NCBI RefSeq assembly: GCF_000982955.1
Contig: NZ_KQ058686.1
Span: 1-33,026 of the forward strand
DNA: 33,026 bases
Reading direction: 5' to 3'
Source of the DNA: Micromonospora sp. HK10
Lineage (GTDB): Bacteria; Actinomycetota; Actinomycetes; Mycobacteriales; Micromonosporaceae
The notes under the pieces were generated by a model. It was not told the origin of the DNA, ran no database searches, and worked only from the letters and a program-made list of their open reading frames with translations. A program made the position numbers and the translations under genes. The stretch's first letter is position 1; each line of letters begins with the position of its first letter. Below are positions 23,701 to 30,567 of the stretch, one piece after another.

Positions 23701-25190
23701 TCGTCCTCCAGCGCGCCGACGGGTCCCGGGTGTCCCGGCAGGAGATCCTCGGCTCCACCGGCGCGCCGACGCAGCGGCTGACCGCGCCGACGTCGTTCGC
23801 GGCCCGGCCGACCGGCAAGTCGGCCACGGCCGTCGCGGCGGTCGCCCCGCAGGCCGAGCCCTGGACGACCATCGCCAACTACCCGGCGAACGTGATGGAC
23901 AACCGGGTGGTCAACCTCGACGGCAAGATCTACTCGATCGCCGGGGGCGACGGCACCGCGTCCAGCGCGAAGAACTACGTGTACGACCCGATCGGCCAGA
24001 GCTGGACGGCGATCGCCGACCTGCCCGGGGCGCGTAACGCCATGACGGTCGGGGTCGTGGGTGGTCGGATCATCGCCACCGGCGGCTGGGGCGCGGCCGG
24101 TCCCGACGGCGCCACCTGGTCGTACGACCCGGCGGCCAACACCTGGACCAGGAAGGCCGACAACCCGAAGCCGCGGGCGGCGGCCGGGCAGGCGGTCGTC
24201 GCCGGCAAGCTGTACGCGATCGGCGGCTGCACCACGGCGAGCTGCCTGCCGATGGCGAACGACGTGGTCCGGTACGACCCGGCCACGGACCGCTGGGAGA
24301 CCCTGCCGGCCTATCCGAAGTCGGTGGCGTTCCTGTCCTGTGGCGGGATCGACGGCGCCGTCTACTGCACCGGCGGCAACGACGGCACCCTCGCCCAGAA
24401 GGCCGGCTATGCCTTCGACCCGGACGCGAACAGCTGGAGCGCGATCGCCGACGCGCCCTCGGACAGCTGGGCCAGCGCGTACGCGGTGGCCAGCGGCAAG
24501 CTGCTGGTCGTCGGCGGCTCGCAGGGCGGGGCCATCACCAACGCCGGCTTCGCCTACGATCCGGCCACCGACTCGTGGTCGAACCTGCCCAACGCCAACA
24601 CCGCCCGCTACCGCGGCGGCGCGGCGTGCGGCTTCTACAAGATCGGCGGCTCCTCCGGCAGCTTCACGGCCACCAAGGACAGCGAGGCGCTGCCCGGCCT
24701 CACGGAGTGCGCCGACGGTCCGGCGGACGTCAGCTGGCTGACCATCGACAAGACCAAGGTCACTCTCGCCCCGGGCGAGCAGGTGACGGTCACCGTCGGG
24801 ATGTCGGCCGCGGTCGACCAGCCCGGCACGTACACGGCCTCCGTGGCGATCAAGGAGAACACGCCGTACGCGGTGCCGCCGGTGGCGGTCACCATGGTGG
24901 TGAACCCCCCGACGACGTGGGGCAAGCTGATGGGCACGGTCACCGGCACGAGCTGCCAGGGGGCCGCCGCGCCCCTGCCCGGCGCGGTCGTGCAGGTCGA
25001 CTCGTGGGCGATGTCGTGGACCTTCGCGACCGACGCCGACGGCGGGTACGCCTACTGGCTGGACCGGCGTAACAACCCGCTGACGATCATCGTGGCCAAG
25101 GACGGCTGGAAGCCGCAGACCCGGCAGACGAGGATCAACACCAGCACGCCGACCGTGGAGGACTTCGCGCTCGCCCCGATCCGCTGCTGA
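20784..25190 (+). CDS. secreted multidomain S8 (subtilisin-like) protease with kelch repeats
   Basis: This 1468-residue exported serine protease has a twin-basic N-terminus and hydrophobic core ending AQA at about residue 37 as a signal peptide, then an I9-like propeptide. The S8 catalytic domain (about 175-490) has Asp203 in ANIDTGVQFNHP, His249 in GHGTHTMG, an oxyanion Asn349 in SNGNNG and Ser419 in SGTSMAAPHLAG, so the triad is complete. Downstream: two carboxypeptidase-regulatory-like beta-sandwiches (about 491-656), a MAM/choice-of-anchor-like domain (about 666-833, starting YETFDGATVPDGW), another such sandwich (836-926), a kelch propeller (about 1024-1306), a BACON-like Ig domain (1316-1375) and a last regulatory-like domain. 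ATG 20784 is preferred over 20748 because it has GGAGGAGG upstream and starts the signal peptide. The substrate is unknown, probably extracellular protein. Confidence 0.93.
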   Translation: MLRRPHRRPLVDRLVSAGAALVLAATGLAVTATGAQATQTATGTGTAGSDKIRPELTRQLQGKSEADFWIHFADRADLGRASAIKDWTERGAAVADALRRTAAASQAKVRAELDSSGTRYQTFWATNAIKVSGGSLAMAQNVAAHAEVDGVYAPTEYQVPKVTKGSAEKAVDALEWGIANINADDVWSQYGVKGAGITVANIDTGVQFNHPALVNAYRGNNGDGTFDHNYNWFDAAGTCPTAPCDTNGHGTHTMGTMAGSAGANQIGVAPDVKWIAANGCCPSDDALISSGQWMLEPTDLNGEHPDASKRPNIINNSWGTELPSNEPFMADVTAAWTASGIFGTWSNGNNGPACQTSGSPGSLASNYSAGAYDVNNNIASFSSRGAGQNGEIKPNLSAPGVNIRSSVPGSGYASISGTSMAAPHLAGAIALLWSAAPTLVGDITATRALLDNAAVDQADSQCGGTTDDNNVFGEGRLDALALLNAAPIGDNGTLAGTVTDAATGGPIAGATVALTGAADRELTTGPDGTFSSLLPAGAYQVTVSAFGYQTRTLSATVTKDGTTTLDVALTAVPSVTVSGAVTDGSGHGWPLYAKVSVDGLPVSDYTTPANGRFRLTLPAGATYRLTVEPQYPGYLTVTRDVTVGSGNAVQNIAVPADPAACTTAPGYTNSSDGVYETFDGATVPDGWSVVDHAGTGQVWEFTDSGDRGNLTGGDGRFAIIDSDNYGNGGRQDTSLVSPVVDLSGVTAPVIRFNQDYNWLNSDRADVDLSLDGGTTWSNVLRQAADVRGPKVTQVPIPQAAGQAQVRVRFHYYEASWEWWWQVDNVLIGSTLICKPTNGGLVLGHVRDKNDNGYVNGATVTSDDRPAERATTVATPDDTELPDGFYWMFSSLTGQHPFTAKAGNYVGQTKQVDVETDWATAATFQLAAGRLAVKPTSVTGTVRMPTGKVSKTFTVTNTGGAPATVEFSERDGGFVLQRADGSRVSRQEILGSTGAPTQRLTAPTSFAARPTGKSATAVAAVAPQAEPWTTIANYPANVMDNRVVNLDGKIYSIAGGDGTASSAKNYVYDPIGQSWTAIADLPGARNAMTVGVVGGRIIATGGWGAAGPDGATWSYDPAANTWTRKADNPKPRAAAGQAVVAGKLYAIGGCTTASCLPMANDVVRYDPATDRWETLPAYPKSVAFLSCGGIDGAVYCTGGNDGTLAQKAGYAFDPDANSWSAIADAPSDSWASAYAVASGKLLVVGGSQGGAITNAGFAYDPATDSWSNLPNANTARYRGGAACGFYKIGGSSGSFTATKDSEALPGLTECADGPADVSWLTIDKTKVTLAPGEQVTVTVGMSAAVDQPGTYTASVAIKENTPYAVPPVAVTMVVNPPTTWGKLMGTVTGTSCQGAAAPLPGAVVQVDSWAMSWTFATDADGGYAYWLDRRNNPLTIIVAKDGWKPQTRQTRINTSTPTVEDFALAPIRC

Positions 25191-25206
25191 CCCCGCTCGA
25201 CCGACA

Positions 25207-25245
25207 GGTCCGGCCCGCCCGGTGCAGCACCGGGCGGGCCGGACC
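25207..25245. terminator. 18-bp perfect hairpin after the protease gene
   Basis: GGTCCGGCCCGCCCGGTG (25207-25224) is the exact reverse complement of 25228-25245, with a 3-nt CAG loop, 16 nt after the stop. It is the strongest terminator in the window and lies between convergent genes, so it may act in both directions. The remaining gap to 25315 shows no gene. Confidence 0.85.
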
Positions 25246-25315
25246 GCGTCACCGCCCGCGCACCGGACCGCCCGGGGACCGCAGCGGCGCCGCCCGTCGC
25301 CAGGTGCGCGCGCGG

Positions 25316-25927
25316 TCAGGAGGGCGCGAGGCGGAACCCGACGCCGCGTACCGCGTGGATGGTCGACGCGGCGCCCAGCCGGGCGAGCTTGCGCCGGATC
25401 CGGCGCACCACGGAGTGCAGGTCGGACCCGCGCCCCAGATGCTCGTTGCCCCACACCTGCCGGTGCAGCCGCTGGTGGGTCCAGACCTGTCCGGGGGTGC
25501 GGACGAGGCAGAGCAGCACGTCGTGCTCCAGTGGGGTCAGAGCGACCTCGCGCCCGTGCCAGCGCAGCACCCGGCGGTCGGAGTCGACGCTCAGCTCGGG
25601 CGTCGGCAGGTCGCCCGGGACCGGACCGTCACCGCCCGCCGCCGCGCCGCGCGCTGCGGTTGCCGCGTCGGGCGCTGCGGTTGCCGCGTCGGACGCTGAC
25701 GTCGCCGCCCTGGGCGCTGCGGTCGCCGCGTCGTCGGGCGCTGACGTCGCCCTGCCGGGCGGTGCCGTCGCGGCGGCCCCCGCCCGGCGGACCAGGTCGA
25801 GGAAGCGGCGCGCCTCGTGGGCGCTGGACACGATCACGAACGCGTCGGCCCCGCCGAGCACCTGCGCGAGCTGGCGGCGCTCCGCCGCCGAGGTGGCGAT
25901 GCCGATGACCAAGGACGGGATCCCCAT
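25316..25927 (-). CDS. orphan winged-helix (OmpR/PhoB-type) regulator, paralog of 19862-20485
   Basis: This 203-residue protein has a short N-terminal alpha/beta segment (PSLVIGIATSAAERRQLAQV) resembling a receiver remnant without a convincing phosphoacceptor site. A low-complexity Ala/Thr/Ser/Asp/Pro linker at about 50-100 contains repeated AATAAPDAAT units. A C-terminal winged helix follows at about 110-200 (REVALTPLEHDVLLCLVRTP, then HRQVWGNEHLGRGSDLHSVV and IHAVRGVGFRLAPS). It aligns with the regulator on the other side of the protease over both its N-terminal and C-terminal domains. ATG 25927 is preceded by GGGGCGGA, a weak ribosome site. The linker is encoded by a roughly 21-nt tandem repeat. 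Both genes are minus-strand and enclose the protease gene, so a shared role in its control is an attractive guess only. Confidence 0.83.
   Translation of the reverse strand: MGIPSLVIGIATSAAERRQLAQVLGGADAFVIVSSAHEARRFLDLVRRAGAAATAPPGRATSAPDDAATAAPRAATSASDAATAAPDAATAARGAAAGGDGPVPGDLPTPELSVDSDRRVLRWHGREVALTPLEHDVLLCLVRTPGQVWTHQRLHRQVWGNEHLGRGSDLHSVVRRIRRKLARLGAASTIHAVRGVGFRLAPS
25651..25780. repeat. about 21-nt tandem repeats encoding the regulator linker
   Basis: GCGCTGCGGTTGCCGCGTCGG occurs exactly at 25651-25671 and 25672-25692, followed by diverged copies near 25693, 25714 and 25738. The period is a multiple of three, and the copies encode Ala-rich heptads between the two domains of the regulator. 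Confidence 0.75.
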
Positions 25928-26340
25928 TTTCCGCCCCTTCTGCTGTTCCCGGGTTTCCGCGGATCTGTTCGAGGCCGTCGACTTCCGTTCGACGGCACGA
26001 CCGTCCAGCCCGTCCGGAGGAACCGGAGCAGGCTGCCGAAGGGCTCGACGTGGCGCGGGGGAGGGCGGTGAGACGTGAGGCTGCGGATCCCCCCAGGCGA
26101 GATCCTAGCGCCGTCCCCGGCCGCCGGTACAGCAGTTCACGTCAATGTAACGACCGCCCTCGCCATTCATGGCGACCTTTGCCTGGCCGGCGCCGGACGC
26201 GGCCGGCCCGGCGTCGCCGACCCTCCCGCCGGCCCCGGTCCTCCCGCCGGCGCCGTCCGCGGCCGGGGCGGGGCTGCACCGGCAGGCGCAACTCGTCGAC
26301 CGGCCCGGCGGCGAGCAGCCGGCGGATAGGCTCGGTGCCC
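25928..26340. other. 413-nt divergent spacer without a gene
   Basis: The gap between the winged-helix regulator and the lipid kinase gene shows no credible gene. It contains a hairpin CCGTCGA...TCGACGG (around 25976-25996), a relatively AT-rich patch near 26130-26175 (CAGTTCACGTCAATGTAACG) and a small dyad CGCCATTCATGGCG. An ATG at 26169 opens a frame, but it runs out of frame into the kinase gene and has a shadow-like composition. Confidence 0.5.
26327..26332 (+). promoter_or_regulatory. -10 element TAGGCT for leaderless lipid kinase gene
   Basis: TAGGCT ends 8 nt before the ATG at 26341, with no Shine-Dalgarno between. Confidence 0.45.
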
Positions 26341-27270
26341 ATGCGGACCAAGCAGGAGCTGACCGAGGCCGTCCGCCACGATCGGCGCGCCGCGCTGGTC
26401 GTCAACGCCCACTCCCGCCGCGGCCGCCGGCTCTACCGCACCGTGCGCGCCCGGCTCGTCGAGGCCGGCTTCACCCTGCTCGGCGCGTACCCGGTCGAGC
26501 GGCCCGGCGACCTCGACGGGGTGCTCGCCGGCGCCGCCGACCTCGGTCCGGATCTGCTGGTCGCCGGCGGCGGTGACGGCACCATCGGCACCGCGGCGCG
26601 GGTGCTCGCGCACCGGGACATCGCTCTCGGCCTGCTGCCGCTGGGCACCACCAACAACTTCGCCCGCACCGTCGGCGTACCGCTGGACCTCGACGCCGCC
26701 GTCGGGGTGCTCAGTGGCGGCAAGGTGATCGATGTCGACCTCGGGCTCGTCGGCGACCTGCGCTTCACCAACCACGTCGGCATCGGCTTCTCCGCCGACA
26801 TCATGCGCAGCGCGCCGCCCCGGCTGAAGCGGATCGCCGGCCGGCTGGCCTACCCGGTGACCGCCCTCGGGCTGCTCGCCCGGCACCGGCCGCTGCGGGT
26901 GCGGGTGCGCGCCGAGGCGTGCGAGCACGACTTCGTGACCCATCAGCTGTACGTCGCCAACGGCGGTTTCCACGCCGGCCGTCCGATCACCGCCGACGCC
27001 AACGCCGACGACCGGCTGCTGGTCGCGTACCCCGTGGGCGGGGCCAGCCGGCGCGGCCTGCTGGGCGCGACGGCGCGCAACGCGGCTACCGGCCACCGCC
27101 GCAGCCTGCGGGAGCAGCCGTTCCTCGCGGTGCGCCAGCTCTGGGTGGAGACCGACCGCCCGGCCCGGATCGAGGTGGACGGCGAACCCTACGGCCTGAC
27201 CCCGGTCCGCGTCGGCCTGGACGCCAACGCGCTGCGGCTGATGGCGTCGCCCGACAGCCCGGACCGCTGA
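26341..27270 (+). CDS. diacylglycerol/lipid kinase family protein
   Basis: This 309-residue cytoplasmic enzyme probably phosphorylates a lipid alcohol with ATP. The catalytic domain shows ALVVNAHSRRGRRLY at the N-terminus, the nucleotide-binding GGGDGTIGTAARVL and the conserved LPLGTTNNFARTVGVP; the last is the signature of DagK/YegS/BmrU-like kinases. The C-terminal beta-rich domain carries THQLYVANGGFHAGRPITAD and ends with IEVDGEPYGLTPVRV, where the acidic 'DGE' is the expected catalytic or metal-linked motif. Substrate could be diacylglycerol or another polyprenyl or sphingoid alcohol. ATG 26341 starts the family N-terminus and has a TAGGCT hexamer 8 nt upstream. It converges on the LAL regulator, with tandem repeats between them. 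Confidence 0.9.
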   Translation: MRTKQELTEAVRHDRRAALVVNAHSRRGRRLYRTVRARLVEAGFTLLGAYPVERPGDLDGVLAGAADLGPDLLVAGGGDGTIGTAARVLAHRDIALGLLPLGTTNNFARTVGVPLDLDAAVGVLSGGKVIDVDLGLVGDLRFTNHVGIGFSADIMRSAPPRLKRIAGRLAYPVTALGLLARHRPLRVRVRAEACEHDFVTHQLYVANGGFHAGRPITADANADDRLLVAYPVGGASRRGLLGATARNAATGHRRSLREQPFLAVRQLWVETDRPARIEVDGEPYGLTPVRVGLDANALRLMASPDSPDR

Positions 27271-27282
27271 CCGGCCGGCCTC

Positions 27283-27354
27283 CCGCAGTCAGCCGGGCCG
27301 CCGCAGTCAGCCGGGCCGCCGCAGTCAGCCGGGCCGCCGCCGTCAGCAGGCGCG
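27283..27354. repeat. 18-bp tandem repeats between convergent genes
   Basis: CCGCAGTCAGCCGGGCCG is repeated at 27283-27300 (first base context differs), 27301-27318 and 27319-27336, with a degraded fourth unit at 27337-27354. The array fills most of the 109-nt gap between the lipid kinase and LAL regulator stops and may form competing hairpins with the GCCGGC-rich DNA that follows. Confidence 0.75.
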
Positions 27355-27379
27355 CGGCGGTCGGCTCGGCCGGCGGCGG

Positions 27380-30013
27380 TCAGCCGGCGCGGCGCGCCCC
27401 GAGCGCGCCGGTGAGTCCGGCCCGGCTGCGTAGGCCGAGCTTGACGTACGCCCGCTGGAGGTGGTTCTCCACGGTCCGCACCGACAGCACCAGCTCCGCG
27501 GCGATCGTGGCGTTGTCCCGACCCGCCGCGGCCAGCTCGCAGATCTGCCGCTCGCGTGGGGTCAGCTCGTCCCGCCCGTCGCGGTGGGGGAGCAGCGGGG
27601 GCCAGTAGCCGCCACACCGGTCCCGCAGCAGCTCCGCCCGCCGGGCCAGCAGGTTCGCCCGGCGGTGCTCGCCGCGGCGGCCGCACGCCGCCTCGGCGGC
27701 GATCACCGTCTCCAGCGCCAGGGCGAGATAGCCGCTGGCCTCCAGCGCGGTGCCGACCCGCTCCAACCCGGCCGGGTCGTCGGCGGCGAGCGCCCGGGCG
27801 TGCGCGGCCCACAGGTCGAACAGTGGACTGTCGCACCCGGCCACCGCCTCCGTCAGCCGCTCGGCGGTCTCCGCCGACGGGGCGAGCCGGGACAGCAGGT
27901 GCAGGCACTCCACCGTGATGGTCGCCGCCTGCGCGCCGGCCCGGTGCAGCTCGTGCAGCCGGCCGACGGCCGTGGCGAGCTGTCCGTCGACCGCCGACAG
28001 CCAGGCCTCGGTCAGCTCGGCGTCGGTGGTCAGCAGGCCACCGGCGTCGCCCCGGCCGGCCTGCTCGGCGCGCAGGCTCGCCAGCAACCGGCGGCCCTCG
28101 GCCGTTTCGCCGCGCTGCGCCGCCACGTACGCGTTCGCCGACAGCACGTAGTCCCGGATCGGGAAGAGCGCCCGCTCGCCGACCAGCGTGCGCGCCTCGT
28201 GCAGCCAGCGCACCGACTCGCTCAACTGCCCGCCGTGGTAGGCGCACTTGCCCCGGGCGAAGGCCAGCAGCCCCACCGCGTCCGGCGCGCGGCGGCCCAC
28301 CGCGTCCCGGTAGTACCGCTGCGCCTGCCCGGTGGCCTCGGCGAGCCGGCCGGACATCAGCAGCGACTGGACGTGACAGGCCTGCGCGGCGGCCCGCATC
28401 GTCGGCCAGGTCTCCGGCAGGTCCACCGCACCGGTGTCGAACATCCGGGCCGCCCGCTCCGGCTGCCCGGCGAAGAGCAGCAGGTACGGCTCGAGCGCGG
28501 CGACCGCGGTGGCGAGCAGCGGATCGCGGGGCCGGTCGACCGCCAGCCGGGCCATCGAGTCGCGGGCCCCGTCCAGGTCGCCGCCGAAGACCGCGATGCC
28601 CACCTCGGCGGCGAGCAGCCCCGGCCGCGCCTCGGCCGGCAGCTCGCGGCGCGCCGTGGCGAGCACCTCCCGGGCCCGGTCCGGCCGGCGGTCGCCCCAG
28701 AAGGCGTGCAACGCGCGCAGCGCGGTCGCCTCGGCGCGGTCCCGCGGCTCGGTCAGCTCGGCGGCGGCCCGCCGCAGGCAGCCGCCCGCCTCGTCGCCGC
28801 GCCCCTGCGCCAGCAACGCCCGGGCGACCTGCCAGTCGCCGCGGGCGGACCGGATCCGCCGACCGAGCCGCTCGGCCAGCACCGGGTCGTGCCGGCGCAG
28901 CGCGTGCTCGGAGGCGCTGAGCAGGTCCTCCGGGCTGACCGGCAGGTCCGCCTCGCAGCGCCAGGCCACCACCCGGGCCAGGTCGTCCGCGCTGCCGCCG
29001 CCCAGCTCCGCCAGCGCGGCGGCGAGGTTGCGGCGCAGCCGCCGGGCCCGCAGCTCCCCGGTGTCGTTGCGGACCGCCTCGGCGTACAGCGGGTGCCCGG
29101 ACTGGACCAGGACGGCCGCGTCGTGCCGCAGCAGCCGGATCAACCCGCGTTCCTCCAGCCGCTCGGCGATCCGTGGCTCGACCACCCGGTCGAGCACGGC
29201 CAGCGGCACCGGCTCGGCGTGCGCGACGTAGCGCATCGCCTCGGCCTCCTCCGGCGTGAGCGTGCCGAGGGTCTGCCGGATCAGGTCGGCCAGGTGGGTG
29301 GGGCAGAGCGACTCCGCCGGCCAGGTCCACATCCCGTCGCGCCGCACCAGCCCGCCGTCGCGCAGCCCGCAGCGCAGCGCCTCGCGCAGGAACAGCGGGT
29401 TGCCCTGGCTGATCCGCCACAGCGCGTCCAGGGTCAGGCCGTCGACCGGCCCACCGAGCGCCGCCCGGATGACCTCGGTGCTCTCCTCGGCGTCGAGCGG
29501 CGGCACGTGGATCCGGTCGACCGAGCGGGCCCGGCGCACCGCGGCCACCGGCGGGGCGTCCAGCCAGTCGGTGCGTACGCTCGCCACGACCTGCACCGCG
29601 TCGCTCGCGACCAGGCGTTCCAGCAGCGCCGCCGAGGCGTCGTCCAGCCAGTTCAGGTCGTCCACGCCGACCACGACGCCGCGCCCCGCCGCGACCTCCC
29701 GCAACCGCCGTTCGACGTCCCGGAACACGTCGGCCGCGTTCGCGTCCGAGGCCTGCGGGACGCGGTTGGCCAGCACCCCGAACGGCACCGCCTGCCAGCC
29801 CGGCGTGGCGGTCACCCGCAACGTCACCCGCTGCCGCCGCAGCGCCTCGTCGAGCACCTCGTCGAGCAGCCGGCTCTTGCCCACCCCGGGGTCACCGGTG
29901 AGCAGCACCCCCGCTCCGGGCGCCGCGGTGAGCGCCTCGACCGCCCGGTCCCGCTCCCGGCCCCGGCCGACGTACGGCCAGCCCGCTTCCACCACACACC
30001 CTGGCGCAGACAC
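27380..30013 (-). CDS. LAL-type LuxR family transcriptional regulator (AAA ATPase + HTH)
   Basis: This 877-residue large ATP-binding regulator has an N-terminal ATPase with Walker A GDPGVGKS at residues 40-47 and Walker B around VVVGVDDLNWLDD (about 112-124), followed by SVRTDW and related AAA_16 elements. The long middle region is helical and TPR-like (SESVRWLHEARTLVGE and similar). The C-terminal LuxR helix-turn-helix lies at about 812-877 (LTPRERQICELAAAGRDNAT, then LSVRTVENHLQRAYVKLGLR). LAL proteins often activate secondary metabolite clusters in response to a ligand. The GTG at 30013 has a good site (GAAGGGG). It is divergent from lanA, with 315 nt between, so control of the lanthipeptide genes is plausible but unproven. 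Confidence 0.93.
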   Translation of the reverse strand: MSAPGCVVEAGWPYVGRGRERDRAVEALTAAPGAGVLLTGDPGVGKSRLLDEVLDEALRRQRVTLRVTATPGWQAVPFGVLANRVPQASDANAADVFRDVERRLREVAAGRGVVVGVDDLNWLDDASAALLERLVASDAVQVVASVRTDWLDAPPVAAVRRARSVDRIHVPPLDAEESTEVIRAALGGPVDGLTLDALWRISQGNPLFLREALRCGLRDGGLVRRDGMWTWPAESLCPTHLADLIRQTLGTLTPEEAEAMRYVAHAEPVPLAVLDRVVEPRIAERLEERGLIRLLRHDAAVLVQSGHPLYAEAVRNDTGELRARRLRRNLAAALAELGGGSADDLARVVAWRCEADLPVSPEDLLSASEHALRRHDPVLAERLGRRIRSARGDWQVARALLAQGRGDEAGGCLRRAAAELTEPRDRAEATALRALHAFWGDRRPDRAREVLATARRELPAEARPGLLAAEVGIAVFGGDLDGARDSMARLAVDRPRDPLLATAVAALEPYLLLFAGQPERAARMFDTGAVDLPETWPTMRAAAQACHVQSLLMSGRLAEATGQAQRYYRDAVGRRAPDAVGLLAFARGKCAYHGGQLSESVRWLHEARTLVGERALFPIRDYVLSANAYVAAQRGETAEGRRLLASLRAEQAGRGDAGGLLTTDAELTEAWLSAVDGQLATAVGRLHELHRAGAQAATITVECLHLLSRLAPSAETAERLTEAVAGCDSPLFDLWAAHARALAADDPAGLERVGTALEASGYLALALETVIAAEAACGRRGEHRRANLLARRAELLRDRCGGYWPPLLPHRDGRDELTPRERQICELAAAGRDNATIAAELVLSVRTVENHLQRAYVKLGLRSRAGLTGALGARRAG

Positions 30014-30328
30014 TGAACCCCTTCACCCCGGCCGGGCCCGCCGCCCGGCGCCTCGCCGCCCTCGGGACCCTGACGGGCGGATCGGTACGCGCGGCGGCCT
30101 GAGTGACCGCCGCCCCACCCTCACACACCCCACCCGGCGTCGCCGTCGGCTTCTCGACACGTCCGTCCACTCGACGCGGTGGGCGACCGGATCGGTTGTC
30201 AGCGTCGTGACAGGAGTGCCGCGCAGTGAGGTAGCGGCTACTCATGTGCCGGCCGTCCGCCGGACCGCAGGCTGGATCCGCAAGCGACCGCCGGGCCGTC
30301 CGGCCGGTCGACCTGAAGGGAGAACCGC
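30014..30328. promoter_or_regulatory. 315-nt divergent region between the LAL regulator and lanA
   Basis: No gene was found here. It should hold promoters for both the LAL regulator and lanA. A small dyad GTAGCGGCTAC (30231-30241) and a stem GGCGG...CCGCC near 30090-30110 are present, but no convincing -35/-10 pair was identified. AAGGGAG (about 30316-30322) is the strong ribosome site of lanA. Confidence 0.4.
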
Positions 30329-30511
30329 ATGTCCATCACCGACATCGTCGCCAGCTGGAAGGACGAGTACGCCCGGGCCGCTGCGCCGGAGACCGCCGAG
30401 GCCCACCCGGCCGGTGTCGTCGAGCTGCACGGCGACCAGCTGGAGACCGTCGCCGGCGGCGCCGCCGCCACCACCGGCCACACCACGGCCTGCTGCCACT
30501 GCGTCTGCTGA
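30329..30511 (+). CDS. lanA: class II lanthipeptide precursor (mersacidin/lichenicidin-type leader)
   Basis: This 60-residue peptide is the likely substrate of the adjacent LanM. The leader (residues 1-44) begins MSITDIVASWKDEYAR, has HPAG at 26-29 and ends LETVAGG, matching the SWK-D/N...(H/N)PAG...GG pattern of mersacidin and lichenicidin precursors. Cleavage after the double glycine leaves a 16-residue core, AAATTGHTTACCHCVC. It has four Thr (48, 49, 52, 53) and four Cys (55, 56, 58, 60) and no Ser, so up to four methyllanthionine bridges are possible, all with the dehydrated residue on the N-terminal side. The strong ribosome site AAGGGAG lies 7 nt upstream. It is 87 nt upstream of lanM, with two hairpins between. 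I do not recognise this core among described lanthipeptides. Confidence 0.93.
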   Translation: MSITDIVASWKDEYARAAAPETAEAHPAGVVELHGDQLETVAGGAAATTGHTTACCHCVC

Positions 30512-30519
30512 GTCGCCGC

Positions 30520-30538
30520 ACCGACCCGACGGGTCGGT
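30520..30538 (+). terminator. first hairpin between lanA and lanM
   Basis: ACCGACCC (30520-30527) pairs perfectly with GGGTCGGT (30531-30538) across a 3-nt loop, 8 nt after the lanA stop. Confidence 0.65.
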
Positions 30539-30539
30539 C

Positions 30540-30567
30540 GGGGGTCCGGGCCACGGCCCGGACCCCC
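30540..30567 (+). terminator. second, stronger hairpin between lanA and lanM
   Basis: GGGGGTCCGGGCC (30540-30552) is the reverse complement of 30555-30567; allowing a 4-nt loop it gives a 12-bp GC-only-rich stem. It begins 1 nt after the first hairpin. Together they could end most transcripts after lanA and allow limited readthrough into lanM. Confidence 0.7.

Noticed and set aside
26169..26576. Plus-strand frame starting ATGGCGACC upstream of the lipid kinase
   Set aside because: It overlaps the kinase in another frame, and the translation becomes Arg/Pro/Ala-rich shadow sequence. No ribosome site or domain supports it.
27283..27354. CRISPR-like array
   Set aside because: The 18-bp units are directly contiguous with no spacers, and there are no cas genes nearby.
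30014..30328. A second precursor peptide gene upstream of lanA
   Set aside because: No frame here combines a start, a leader-like helix, a GG site and a Ser/Thr/Cys-rich end. The sequence reads as a promoter region only.
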